DNA of 64,000 nt, taken from the NCBI GenBank assembly GCA_900542835.1, contig UQPB01000003.1:74246-138245 (forward strand), read 5' to 3'. Made by a program: the position numbers and the translations under genes. Below the pieces are notes generated by a model. It did not search any database. It saw nothing but the letters and a program-made list of their open reading frames with translations, and was not told the DNA's origin. Below, piece after piece: positions 36,029 through 44,081 of this stretch. The DNA is from an uncultured Pelosinus sp. Lineage in GTDB: Bacteria > Bacillota > Negativicutes > Sporomusales > Acetonemataceae. The first letter of the stretch is position 1. Every line of letters begins with the position of its first letter.

Positions 36029-36952
36029 ATGATAGTCATTAATCAACTGGAAGCGGTGGACGGTATTGCCGGAGCGGCGGTAGCGCTGGGGACGTTTGAC
36101 GGTGTTCATCTGGGGCATCAACGGGTTATAGGCCGGGCGGCGGCATGCGCCAAACGAACAGGGGCAAAAAGCGTTGTCGTGACCTTTGGCAATCATCCGC
36201 TCTCGATTCTGACCCCCGGACACTGCCCGCTTCTGATTACTGCCGCAGCGGAAAAGGAGCGTCTGATGGCTGAATTGCAGATCGACGTTCTGTGCCGTAT
36301 TCCGTTTACCGGCGATTTGCTGCGGCTGGCGCCGCGTGTTTTTATCGACAGATTGCTGTCGGTTTTCTTGCCGGCGGCGATTATTGTCGGTCCTAATTAT
36401 TCTTTCGGCTACCGCGGCTTGGGAACGCCGGAACTATTGACCGAAATCGGCCGCGAGAAAGGCTTTTCCGTGCATGTGCAGGAGGCTGTTGATGTTGATG
36501 GCAGCATGGTCAGCAGTACGAGCATCCGTCACTATATCGGCAGCGGTGATGTGTCGCAGGCGGCAAAATTGCTGGGGCGTCCGTTCCGGCTTGCCGGCAA
36601 GGTTGTCGACGGCGATAAACGCGGCCGTACACTTGGCTTTCCCACTGCCAATATCGCCTTGCCTCCCGAGCAATTGCTGCCCGGCGACGGTGTCTACGCA
36701 GTCTATGCACTCATCGATGGCCAGCGGCTGCCGGCACTGGCCAATATCGGCAGCAATCCGACATTTTTACAGCAGACCAGACGGCTGGAAGTGTTTATTC
36801 TCGATTTTCAATCTGACTTATACGGCATCGAGCTTGGCGTGGAATTTAGCCGCAGGCTGCGTTCCGAGCTGACCTTTACCAGTGTGGAAGCATTGACGGA
36901 GCGAATCGCTCTTGATGTGGCTGAGGCCAGAGCTTATTTTGACGGCAGATAA
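36029..36952 (+). CDS. ribF: Bifunctional riboflavin kinase / FAD synthetase
   Basis: Converts riboflavin to FMN and FMN to FAD. The N-terminal nucleotidyltransferase half has GTFDGVHLGHQRVI and the later STSIRHYIGSGDV; the C-terminal kinase half has GDKRGRTLGFPTANI and ANIGSNPTF. It has 307 residues. It ends the nusA-infB operon; the next gene has its own promoter. No FMN riboswitch is visible here. Confidence 0.95.
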   Translation: MIVINQLEAVDGIAGAAVALGTFDGVHLGHQRVIGRAAACAKRTGAKSVVVTFGNHPLSILTPGHCPLLITAAAEKERLMAELQIDVLCRIPFTGDLLRLAPRVFIDRLLSVFLPAAIIVGPNYSFGYRGLGTPELLTEIGREKGFSVHVQEAVDVDGSMVSSTSIRHYIGSGDVSQAAKLLGRPFRLAGKVVDGDKRGRTLGFPTANIALPPEQLLPGDGVYAVYALIDGQRLPALANIGSNPTFLQQTRRLEVFILDFQSDLYGIELGVEFSRRLRSELTFTSVEALTERIALDVAEARAYFDGR

Positions 36953-36965
36953 TTTCTGCTGAACG

Positions 36966-36994
36966 TTGCTTTGCCGCCGCCGATATGCTAAACT
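36966..36994 (+). promoter_or_regulatory. Sigma-A promoter for rpsO
   Basis: TTGCTT (36966-36971), a 17-base spacer and TAAACT (36989-36994) with an extended TG at 36986-36987. Transcription would start near 37001. Confidence 0.62.
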
Positions 36995-37000
36995 ATAAAT

Positions 37001-37106
37001 AGCCGTTAAGCTTGTCTCTTGCGGCTGCATGATGAACCATAGCGAGGATGGCCGAAGCTCCGACGACATCTTGGCTAGCGGGGATCAACCTAAAAGGAGG
37101 TGTACT
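37001..37106 (+). promoter_or_regulatory. rpsO mRNA leader, possible S15 autoregulatory RNA
   Basis: About 106 GC-rich bases with several self-complementary stretches (for example GATGGCC, AGCTCCGAC, CATCTTGGCTAGC) lie between the inferred start of transcription and rpsO. S15 represses its own translation through structured leaders in several bacteria. I cannot match this leader to a named class by eye, so its function is inference. Confidence 0.35.
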
Positions 37107-37373
37107 ATGCTAGCGCCGGATCAAAAACAACAATTGATTGAAACCTACCGCATTCATGAGAATGATACCGGTTCACCGGAAGTCCAAATTGCGATTCTGA
37201 CCGAACGGATTAATTATCTGACAGGCCACTTGAAAGAACACAAAAAGGATCATCATTCCCGTCGCGGCCTGCTGAAAATGGTTGGCCAGCGCAGAGGGTT
37301 GCTTAACTATCTGCGTGACAACGATATTGAACGCTATCGGACGATTCTGCAGAAATTAAACCTGCGCAAATAG
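37107..37373 (+). CDS. rpsO: 30S ribosomal protein S15
   Basis: Primary 16S rRNA-binding protein of the small subunit. The 88-residue product is full length, with the conserved DTGSPEVQIAILTERI and HHSRRGLLKMVGQRR stretches. ATG 37107 follows AAAAGGAGGTG. The open frame extends upstream through the leader but is not S15-like there. A terminator follows, and pnp comes next, as in most bacteria. Confidence 0.97.
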   Translation: MLAPDQKQQLIETYRIHENDTGSPEVQIAILTERINYLTGHLKEHKKDHHSRRGLLKMVGQRRGLLNYLRDNDIERYRTILQKLNLRK

Positions 37374-37387
37374 TGCAGGTAATGGCG

Positions 37388-37412
37388 AGACTTGGCGTAT
37401 GCCAAGTCTTTT
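37388..37412 (+). terminator. Intrinsic terminator after rpsO
   Basis: A nine-base-pair stem (AGACTTGGC at 37388-37396 with GCCAAGTCT at 37401-37409), a GTAT loop and a T-rich tail. It could leave some readthrough into pnp. No clear promoter is seen between here and pnp. Confidence 0.8.
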
Positions 37413-37539
37413 CTCATGTCCGCAATCAAACCCGCACAGATTATTTGGGATTGGCTGCCGTCAAAAAAGGGAATACTACAAAAAATGTCGAAGTAATAGG
37501 CTTTGAAAAAAGATGGAAATATAGAGGAGGAAAACTGCA

Positions 37540-39633
37540 ATGCATAGTTTTCAAATGCAGCTGGGCGGGAGGCAATTAACAATTGAAGCCGGCAAGATGG
37601 CCAAGCAGGCTAACGGCGCCGTCCTGGTGCGTTACGGCGATACGGCGGTATTGGTAAGCGCAACCGCTTCCAAAGACCCGCGCGAAGGAATCGACTTTTT
37701 TCCGCTAACGGTTGATTACGAGGAAAGACTCTATTCGGTTGGGAAAATTCCCGGCGGCTTTATCAAGCGGGAGGGCCGCCCCAGCGAGGCGGCGATTTTA
37801 GCCGGCCGGCTGATTGACCGTCCGATCCGGCCCTTGTTTGATGAAGGCTTCCGCAATGATGTACAGGTTGTGGCCACAGTGATGTCTGTGGATCAAAATA
37901 ACGCTCCGGAGATTCCGGCAATGATCGGCGCTTCTTGCGCTTTGGTTATTTCCGACATTCCCTTTTCCGGGCCGATCGGCGGCGTTCGTGTCGGCCTGAT
38001 TAACGGCCAGTTTTTGATTAATCCCACTGTTGACGAGCAGGCGCAAAGCGAACTCAGCCTGGTTGTAGCCGGGACAAAAGATGCGGTGCTGATGGTGGAG
38101 GCCGGCGCGAACGAATTGCCGGAGACGGTTATTCTCGAGGCGATTCTGTTCGGGCATGAAGTAATTCGTGAGTTGGTTGCCTTCCAGGAAAAAATACGCG
38201 AAGCAATCGGCTTGCCGAAAAAAGAGCTGAAAAAATATGAGCCGTTGCCAGAGATCAATCAGGCGGTACGGGAATACTGCACCGATAAATTGCGGCTGGC
38301 AATCTCTAACTCCGACAAGCTGACCAGGGAAGAAAATATCAAACAGGTCAAAACGGAAACAGCGGCTTACTTTGCGGAGCTCTTTCCCGACAATAGAAAA
38401 GATGTCTCTTATGTGATGCAAAAGGTATTAAAAGAGCTTGTCCGTAAGATGATTACCGTCGACAAGATTCGTCCCGATGGCAGAAAACTGGATGAAGTCC
38501 GTCCGGTAAGCTGCGAAGCGGGCGTGTTGGCAAGAACGCATGGCTCAGGGCTGTTTACGCGCGGACAGACCCAGGTGCTGACAATTACCACACTGGGTGC
38601 GATTGGCGATGAACAAATATTGGACGGGCTTGGCGTCGAAGATTCTAAGCGCTATATCCACCATTATAATTTCCCCCCCTACAGTGTTGGCGAGGCCCGG
38701 CCGATGCGCAGCCCCGGACGCCGTGAAATCGGTCACGGCGCGCTGGCGGAAAGGGCGCTGATCCCCGTCATTCCTCCCGCCACCGATTTCCCCTATACAA
38801 TCCGGCTGGTATCGGAAGTTTTGGAATCAAACGGCTCAAGCTCGATGGGCAGCGTCTGCGGCAGCACGCTTTCGCTGATGGATGCCGGCGTGCCAATCAA
38901 GGCGCCTGTTTCAGGCGTGGCGATGGGACTGGTAAAAGACGGCGATCACTACACGATTTTAACTGATATTCAAGGCATGGAAGACGCGCTGGGCGATATG
39001 GACTTTAAAGTAGCCGGCACAGCCAAAGGTGTTACCGCCATCCAGATGGATATAAAAATTGCCGGTATCACCAAGGATATTCTCCACGATGCGTTGGAGC
39101 AGGCCAAGCAGGGCCGGATGCATATTCTCCAGATCATGCTGGAGGCATTGGCGGCGCCGCGCGCTGATCTTTCCCCGTTTGCCCCGCGAATTATCACTCT
39201 TTCCATTGATCCCGATAAGATCCGCGATGTCATTGGACCGGGCGGCAAGACGATCAAAAAGATTATCGACGAAACCGGCGTTACCATTGATATTGAGGAC
39301 GACGGCACCGTATTTATCGCCGCTGTGGACCGGGCGGCCGGCCAAAAGGCGGTACAGATCGTTGAAAACCTGGTGCGTTCAGTCGAAGTCGGCAGCGTTT
39401 ACAACGGCAAGGTTACCCGCATGATGACTTTTGGCGCGTTTGTTGAGATTCTGCCCGGCAAGGAAGGGCTGGTTCACATCTCACAGTTGGCGTTGGAACG
39501 GGTGAATAAGGTTGAGGATGTTGTAAAAATTGGCGATGAAATAACCGTGAAGGTTACGGAGATCGACCGGCAGGGCCGTATCAACCTATCGAGAAAAGAA
39601 TTGCTGCGGGCGGCGCAAGGCAAGGCGGACTGA
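37540..39633 (+). CDS. pnp: Polyribonucleotide nucleotidyltransferase (PNPase)
   Basis: 3'-5' phosphorolytic exoribonuclease of RNA decay. Two RNase PH domains (about 10-220 and 310-540) are separated by a helical domain. KH (GPGGKTIKKIIDETG, near 566) and S1 domains are at the C-terminus. It has 697 residues. The catalytic region includes the FPPYSVGEARPM and DAGVPIKAPVSGVAMGL stretches. The ATG follows GAGGAGG. Its order after rpsO is conserved across bacteria. Confidence 0.97.
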   Translation: MHSFQMQLGGRQLTIEAGKMAKQANGAVLVRYGDTAVLVSATASKDPREGIDFFPLTVDYEERLYSVGKIPGGFIKREGRPSEAAILAGRLIDRPIRPLFDEGFRNDVQVVATVMSVDQNNAPEIPAMIGASCALVISDIPFSGPIGGVRVGLINGQFLINPTVDEQAQSELSLVVAGTKDAVLMVEAGANELPETVILEAILFGHEVIRELVAFQEKIREAIGLPKKELKKYEPLPEINQAVREYCTDKLRLAISNSDKLTREENIKQVKTETAAYFAELFPDNRKDVSYVMQKVLKELVRKMITVDKIRPDGRKLDEVRPVSCEAGVLARTHGSGLFTRGQTQVLTITTLGAIGDEQILDGLGVEDSKRYIHHYNFPPYSVGEARPMRSPGRREIGHGALAERALIPVIPPATDFPYTIRLVSEVLESNGSSSMGSVCGSTLSLMDAGVPIKAPVSGVAMGLVKDGDHYTILTDIQGMEDALGDMDFKVAGTAKGVTAIQMDIKIAGITKDILHDALEQAKQGRMHILQIMLEALAAPRADLSPFAPRIITLSIDPDKIRDVIGPGGKTIKKIIDETGVTIDIEDDGTVFIAAVDRAAGQKAVQIVENLVRSVEVGSVYNGKVTRMMTFGAFVEILPGKEGLVHISQLALERVNKVEDVVKIGDEITVKVTEIDRQGRINLSRKELLRAAQGKAD

Positions 39634-39652
39634 CACGTTCTACCTGCAAGGT

Positions 39653-39687
39653 AAAGAAGCATAAACGTTGTTTATGCTTCTTTTTTT
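39653..39687 (+). terminator. Strong intrinsic terminator after pnp
   Basis: A 14-base-pair stem (39653-39666 with 39670-39683), a three-base loop and a T-run reaching 39687. It separates pnp from the deacetylase gene. Confidence 0.88.
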
Positions 39688-39747
39688 CATGTTTTCTTAT
39701 TAATGGTAATACATTGATACCAATGAGAAATAAACGAGGTGCATGCC

Positions 39748-40461
39748 GTGAAAATTTTTTTCAGCGCCCGCATTCGCTCCTGGTATGTAATGTTTACCGT
39801 TGTTACATTGGCGACAGTCTTTTTTAGCGACTTTCTCGCCGACCTCGGCTATGCGCCGACGCCGCACCAGGGAGGCGGACCGGTATTCCGGGGCAATCCC
39901 GCTTCACCGCAGGTCGCCTTTGCCTGTAATGTTTTTTGGGGCGAGGATATCATGCCTGATCTATTGCGCGTGCTAAGCGATAATCAGGTAAAAGCCACCT
40001 TCTTTATTGGCGGCAGCTGGGCGAAACGCCATCCGGAAAGTTTGAAAAGCATTGCCGATGCCGGGCATGAGCTTGGCAATCATTCCTTTACTCATCCTCA
40101 TCCCAACCGTCTCAGCAAAGAACAGAATCAGGCAGAGATCAGCCGTACAGAGCAGTTGGTGGAAGAAGTTACCGGGGTTAAAACGCGCCTGTACGCGCCG
40201 CCTTACGGCGAGTATAACCGTACCGTCCTCACCGCGGCCGAAGAACTCGGCTACCTGACGATTATGTGGACGGCGGACACAATTGACTGGCGCCGTCCCA
40301 GTCCGGAAACGATTGTCAAACGGATTGAAGGTAAACTGCAAAATGGCTGCATTATATTGATGCATCCGACAGAGCCGACAATTCAGGCGCTGCCAGTATT
40401 GATCAAGTTGATTAAGGAGAAGGGGTATACGATTGTACCGGTAACCGATATCATAAAGTGA
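39748..40461 (+). CDS. ylxY: YlxY-like polysaccharide deacetylase, altered catalytic Asp
   Basis: NodB-fold protein of 237 residues with an N-terminal membrane anchor (about 10-30). The HSFTH metal motif, RLYAPPYGE, TADTIDW and IILMH motifs are present. The first motif, normally TFDDG or TFDxxWGD, reads ACNVFWGED, so the usual catalytic Asp is Asn61. Activity is therefore doubtful or changed. Its place after pnp and near an M16 peptidase matches ylxY in B. subtilis, a family linked by name to sporulation. GTG 39748 is chosen over GTG 39739, which lies in the GAGGTG ribosome site. Confidence 0.86.
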   Translation: MKIFFSARIRSWYVMFTVVTLATVFFSDFLADLGYAPTPHQGGGPVFRGNPASPQVAFACNVFWGEDIMPDLLRVLSDNQVKATFFIGGSWAKRHPESLKSIADAGHELGNHSFTHPHPNRLSKEQNQAEISRTEQLVEEVTGVKTRLYAPPYGEYNRTVLTAAEELGYLTIMWTADTIDWRRPSPETIVKRIEGKLQNGCIILMHPTEPTIQALPVLIKLIKEKGYTIVPVTDIIK

Positions 40462-40467
40462 CTTTTC

Positions 40468-40494
40468 AAGGCAGGATTTACCCTGCCTTTTTTA
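40468..40494 (+). terminator. Intrinsic terminator after the ylxY-like gene
   Basis: An eight-base-pair stem (AAGGCAGG at 40468-40475 with CCTGCCTT at 40482-40489), a six-base loop and a T-run. Confidence 0.85.
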
Positions 40495-40523
40495 TTGACT
40501 ATTTTCCTGATGTGTGTTATCGT
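40495..40523 (+). promoter_or_regulatory. Sigma-A-like promoter for the amidase gene
   Basis: TTGACT (40495-40500), a 17-base spacer and TATCGT (40518-40523) with extended TG at 40515-40516. It begins at the end of the preceding terminator, so the amidase is probably a separate transcription unit. Confidence 0.6.
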
Positions 40524-40562
40524 GTTTACATAACTCTGGATCAAACACATTAGGAGGTAGCC

Positions 40563-41408
40563 GTGCTAGAAAACAAGAAACTGATATCCTGTCTGTTGTT
40601 GGCGCTCTTCTCCATTGGGGTGTTTGCTCCGGTACAAGCTTTCGCGGCCGCTGATGCCACCGCAGCCACAGCTTCGGCGGGCAAGAGCGGCGGCAGCCTG
40701 ATTGACCGTTTGTTCAGCCTGATCTTTGACGGTATTTTAGGGCCGATTCTGGGACTATTCGGCAGTTCAGATAAACCCTCATCTAATAACTCCAAGGTAG
40801 TTAAGCCAATGCCGTCCAAGAACAGTGCCGGCACTAGCGGTTCTCTCAACGGCAAGGTAATCGTGGTCGATCCCGGCCATGGCGGCCATAACCCCGGCGC
40901 TGTCGCCAACGGCGTCCAAGAAGCCGATGTCAACCTGGCGATTTCTACGCTGTTAAAGGACAAGCTGCAGGGTCAGGGCGCCAAGGTCGTAATGACCCGC
41001 CAGTCAGATAAAGCGGTGGCCAGCAACACCAAGAGCCTGGGACCGGAACTGCAGGCACGCGTCGATATTGCCGAGAAGAACAAGGCTGATCTGTTTGTAA
41101 GCGTTCACGCCAACTCCAATCCCAATACTTCTATTGCCGGAGCCATGACCTTCTATCCACAGAACAAATCGCCCAAACTGGCGCAGGCCGTTCAAACCAG
41201 TCTGGTCACTCAGACACAGGCCGTGGATAAAGGAGTTTCGCCCGCCACCTTTTATGTCCTCCGCAACACTAACATGCCCAGTATTCTGGTTGAGACCGGA
41301 TTCTTAACCAATTCCCGCGAAGCGGCACAACTGGCAGCCGCTCCTTATCAGGAAAAAGTCGCGGAAGGTATTTTTAGCGGCATTGTCCGTTATCTGCAGC
41401 AAGGATAG
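40563..41408 (+). CDS. Secreted N-acetylmuramoyl-L-alanine amidase (Amidase_3)
   Basis: Zinc amidase cutting the bond between MurNAc and the stem peptide, acting outside the cytoplasmic membrane. A signal peptide (about residues 1-29, ending near QAFA) and a Gly/Ser/Lys linker precede the catalytic domain (about 97-281). Zinc and catalytic residues are visible in DPGHGGHNPG, GVQEADVN, VSVHANS and VETGFLTN. It has 281 residues and no added cell-wall binding repeats. The GTG start is at 40563 behind TAGGAGG. It has its own promoter and terminator. CwlD/AmiC-type roles are possible. Confidence 0.93.
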   Translation: MLENKKLISCLLLALFSIGVFAPVQAFAAADATAATASAGKSGGSLIDRLFSLIFDGILGPILGLFGSSDKPSSNNSKVVKPMPSKNSAGTSGSLNGKVIVVDPGHGGHNPGAVANGVQEADVNLAISTLLKDKLQGQGAKVVMTRQSDKAVASNTKSLGPELQARVDIAEKNKADLFVSVHANSNPNTSIAGAMTFYPQNKSPKLAQAVQTSLVTQTQAVDKGVSPATFYVLRNTNMPSILVETGFLTNSREAAQLAAAPYQEKVAEGIFSGIVRYLQQG

Positions 41409-41411
41409 AGA

Positions 41412-41438
41412 AAAAAAGAGCCGCTCCGGCTCTTTTTT
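41412..41438 (+). terminator. Intrinsic terminator after the amidase gene
   Basis: A symmetric 12-base-pair stem (41412-41423 with 41427-41438) with A-run and T-run ends, so it could work on both strands. Confidence 0.85.
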
Positions 41439-41775
41439 CTCATATACAAAATCTTTTTTCTGCTGGCGGAGCGCGTCGTTTTTGCCGCAAAATTAGCTCG
41501 CTGACGTCAGCAGGCTGGTCCTAAGCGATTGCTTAAACCCCGCGCGGGTGTGCAGCGATCTCCTGTCTAACCGGGGCAACTACAATTACCGGCTATTGCT
41601 GATTAACAATTGGTGCTGTGTAGCAGGCCGGGAAAAACAGGATATTGGTGGAATCGTTTTTTTCCTTCACCACCACCGCCGTTCGTCTCTGTGGGGACAG
41701 TTTCTGTCAACTAGCAGGATTTTTTGCCATCGGCGATAAATATATAGAGGATTACGCATATATAAAGGAGCAGTT
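41439..41775 (+). other. 337-base non-coding gap before the M16 peptidase
   Basis: No convincing gene lies here. A 63-codon frame at 41548-41739 has no ribosome site and an odd Cys/His/Arg-rich composition. I see a GGTGGAA...TTCACCACC hairpin near 41647-41681 and an AT-rich stretch at 41715-41765 beginning AGCAGGATTTTTTGCC. No riboswitch or T-box motif is recognised. The RBS AAAGGAG at 41764-41770 serves the next gene. Confidence 0.5.
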
Positions 41776-43026
41776 ATGTACGAAAAATCAGTTCTAGCCA
41801 ACGGCATTCGGGTTGTAACGGAAACGATGCCGCATTTGCGTTCCGTTACCCTGGGAGCCTGGGTAGCAACCGGCTCGCGTTATGAGCATGCCGGCAATCA
41901 GGGAATATCGCATTTTATCGAACACCTGGTTTTCAAAGGCACTGCCAGCCGTTCCGCGAAGGCAATCGCCGAGGAGGTCGATTCTGTTGGCGGCCAATTG
42001 AATGCCTTTACCAGTAAGGAATATACCTGTTTTTATATGAAATCGCTGGATACTCATCTTGAACTGGCCGTAGACCTGCTTAGTGATATGCTGCTCAACG
42101 CCCGCTTTGATCCTGACGATATCAATAAGGAACAGGGGGTTGTGCTGGAAGAGTACAATATGTACGAAGATTCTCCTGATGAATTGGTGCATGACCTGTA
42201 TGTACAGGAAATCTGGCGGAATCATCCGCTGGGGCAAAGCATTCTCGGCACCCGGCAATCGATCGGGGCATTTGACCGCGCCAAAATTCTCGATTACCGG
42301 CAGCAATATTATATTCCCGGCAATCTGGTTATCGCCGCCGCCGGCAATCTGACGCACGCTCAGGTTGTCAGGCTGTGTGAGCGCTATTTCGGCTGTATGC
42401 GCGGCAGCACCGTCAATCCGGTCGATCCGGCGGCATTGCAGCCCTGTTATCAGGCCGCCAGTTCGCAGCGGCTTAAGGATACGGAACAGGCGCATATCTG
42501 TCTCGGTGTTCCCGGTTATCGCTATGAGGCCGACGAAATTTACAGTCTGCATCTGCTCAACAACCTTTTGGGAGGCAGCATGAGTTCGCGGCTGTTTCAG
42601 AGCATTCGCGAGGATAGGGGGCTGGCTTACTCGGTTTATTCGTATCAGAGCAGCTACCGTGATACCGGCTTATTGACCATCTACGCCGGCACCAGGCCGG
42701 AAAATGTCAGCCAAGTACTGGAGTTGATCCGGCTTAATCTACAAGAGCTGGGCCGCGACGGCGTCTCCGCTGCTGAATTAAGCAAGGCGAAAGAGCAGCT
42801 TAAAGGCAATCTGCTGCTCGGGCTGGAAAGTTCCAGCAGCCGGATGTCACGTCTGGGCACGCAGGAAATGACGGTAGGCAAATATGTTACCCTCGACGAG
42901 GTAATCGCCAAAATCGATCGGGTGACGGCAACCGATATTGCCGCCGTCGCCGGCAGCTTGTTTCAGCCGGAGTTAATCAGCTGCTTTGTATTGGGCCCGG
43001 AACAAACGCCGGTACATTTCGGTTAG
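41776..43026 (+). CDS. mlpA: M16 family zinc peptidase (MlpA/PqqL-like)
   Basis: Processing-peptidase-like protease with the inverted zinc motif HFIEH (in GISHFIEHLVFKGT, about residues 46-59) and the downstream glutamate region (EEYNMYEDSPDELVHD). A second M16 half covers about 200-416. It has 416 residues, close to B. subtilis MlpA, whose gene also lies downstream of pnpA and ylxY. Its substrate is unknown. There is no signal peptide, so it is likely cytoplasmic. The ATG follows AAAGGAG. Confidence 0.92.
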   Translation: MYEKSVLANGIRVVTETMPHLRSVTLGAWVATGSRYEHAGNQGISHFIEHLVFKGTASRSAKAIAEEVDSVGGQLNAFTSKEYTCFYMKSLDTHLELAVDLLSDMLLNARFDPDDINKEQGVVLEEYNMYEDSPDELVHDLYVQEIWRNHPLGQSILGTRQSIGAFDRAKILDYRQQYYIPGNLVIAAAGNLTHAQVVRLCERYFGCMRGSTVNPVDPAALQPCYQAASSQRLKDTEQAHICLGVPGYRYEADEIYSLHLLNNLLGGSMSSRLFQSIREDRGLAYSVYSYQSSYRDTGLLTIYAGTRPENVSQVLELIRLNLQELGRDGVSAAELSKAKEQLKGNLLLGLESSSSRMSRLGTQEMTVGKYVTLDEVIAKIDRVTATDIAAVAGSLFQPELISCFVLGPEQTPVHFG

Positions 43027-43035
43027 GAGGCAGCT

Positions 43036-43491
43036 ATGAGGAAACGAGGCTTTGAAATAATCAGCGCCTACAGTCAGGCCGGCATTATCCTGCCGGCCCG
43101 CAAGACCAGAGCGAGCGCCGGCTACGATATTGCCGCCGCCGAGGACGCGGTCATCGAGCCGGGCGCGGTGGCCCTGATCGCCACCGGGCTAAAGGCCTAT
43201 ATGCCTGAGAATGAATATCTGGCAGTGCACATCCGTTCCGGTTTGTCGGTTAAATCCAGGCTGAGCTTGATTAACGGGCAGGGGATCATTGACAGTGATT
43301 ACTATAACAATGCCGATAATGAGGGGCATATCCTGATTGCCATCTATAATCACGGTCAGGACAGCGTTGCGATTGCCAAAGGCAGCCGCATTGCGCAGGG
43401 GATCTTTCAACCCTATGGCATTACCGATCAGGATGACCAGCCGCCGGCGCTGCGGCGCGGCGGTTTCGGCAGTACCGGCAGCGGTGAATAA
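43036..43491 (+). CDS. dut: Deoxyuridine 5'-triphosphate nucleotidohydrolase
   Basis: Hydrolyses dUTP to dUMP, keeping uracil out of DNA. All five trimeric dUTPase motifs are present in the 151-residue chain: SAGYDIAA, IRSGLSVK, GIIDSDYYNNADNEG, GSRIAQGIF and the C-terminal RRGGFGSTGSGE. The ATG start follows TTAGGAGG directly after the M16 gene. It precedes the ribonucleotide reductase operon, a sensible neighbour in deoxynucleotide metabolism. Confidence 0.96.
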   Translation: MRKRGFEIISAYSQAGIILPARKTRASAGYDIAAAEDAVIEPGAVALIATGLKAYMPENEYLAVHIRSGLSVKSRLSLINGQGIIDSDYYNNADNEGHILIAIYNHGQDSVAIAKGSRIAQGIFQPYGITDQDDQPPALRRGGFGSTGSGE

Positions 43492-43535
43492 AAATGTCGT
43501 GAGGGCAGGAGAATCACTAGATATGGAGTATATGT

Positions 43536-43567
43536 AACTGTATACACGATATATAGTATATACAGTT
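43536..43567 (+). promoter_or_regulatory. 32-bp near-palindrome upstream of nrdR, likely NrdR operator
   Basis: AACTGTATA (43536-43544) and TATACAGTT (43559-43567) form a nine-base inverted repeat; the 14-base centre is also largely symmetric and includes ACACGATATATAGT, which resembles an NrdR box. A weaker similar string, ACTAGATATGGAGT, lies at 43516-43529. NrdR commonly represses ribonucleotide reductase genes, including its own operon; action here is inferred from sequence and position. Confidence 0.62.
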
Positions 43568-43595
43568 GAATTTTTTATAAGAGGAGGCCAATCCC

Positions 43596-44072
43596 GTGCA
43601 ATGTCCTTTTTGCAACTATCCGGAGAGCAAAGTAATCGATTCCCGCTCTGTCGGTGAAGGCGCGTCGATCAGGCGGCGGCGCGAGTGTCTGCGCTGCCTG
43701 CGCCGCTTTACTACATATGAAGTAGTGGAAAAAACGCCGCTTATGGTTATCAAAAAAGACGGCCGCCGGGAAATGTTTGACAGAAGCAAGCTGCTGAACG
43801 GGTTGCTTCGCTCCTGCGAAAAGCGTCCCATCGCCCTGCAGACGATCGAGGCATTGGCCGATCAAATTGAAAAGGAACTGCTAAATGGCATGGATCGCGA
43901 GGTAACCACACAAATGATCGGCGAGACAGTCATGCGTCTGTTAAAGGACGTGGATCAGGTCGCCTATGTACGGTTTGCGTCGGTTTATCGTCAGTTTGCC
44001 GACATTCACAATTTTATGCAGGAACTGGAAACGCTAATGAAGCCGCAGAATGGCACTGAAATAAAAAAGTGA
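43596..44072 (+). CDS. nrdR: Transcriptional repressor NrdR
   Basis: Zinc-ribbon and ATP-cone repressor of ribonucleotide reductase genes that senses ATP/dATP. The zinc ribbon uses CPFC (residues 3-6) and CLRC (about 31-34), followed by RRFTTYEVVE. The ATP-cone covers about 47-140. It has 158 residues. The GTG start at 43596 lies behind GAGGAGG. It is immediately followed by nrdD, and a palindromic site precedes it, so autoregulation of the whole unit is likely. Confidence 0.96.
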   Translation: MQCPFCNYPESKVIDSRSVGEGASIRRRRECLRCLRRFTTYEVVEKTPLMVIKKDGRREMFDRSKLLNGLLRSCEKRPIALQTIEALADQIEKELLNGMDREVTTQMIGETVMRLLKDVDQVAYVRFASVYRQFADIHNFMQELETLMKPQNGTEIKK

Positions 44073-44081
44073 GGGAAATCG

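Noticed and set aside
41548..41739. 63-codon frame in the gap before the M16 peptidase
   Set aside because: No ribosome site, Cys/His/Arg-rich composition and no recognisable fold; better treated as non-coding.
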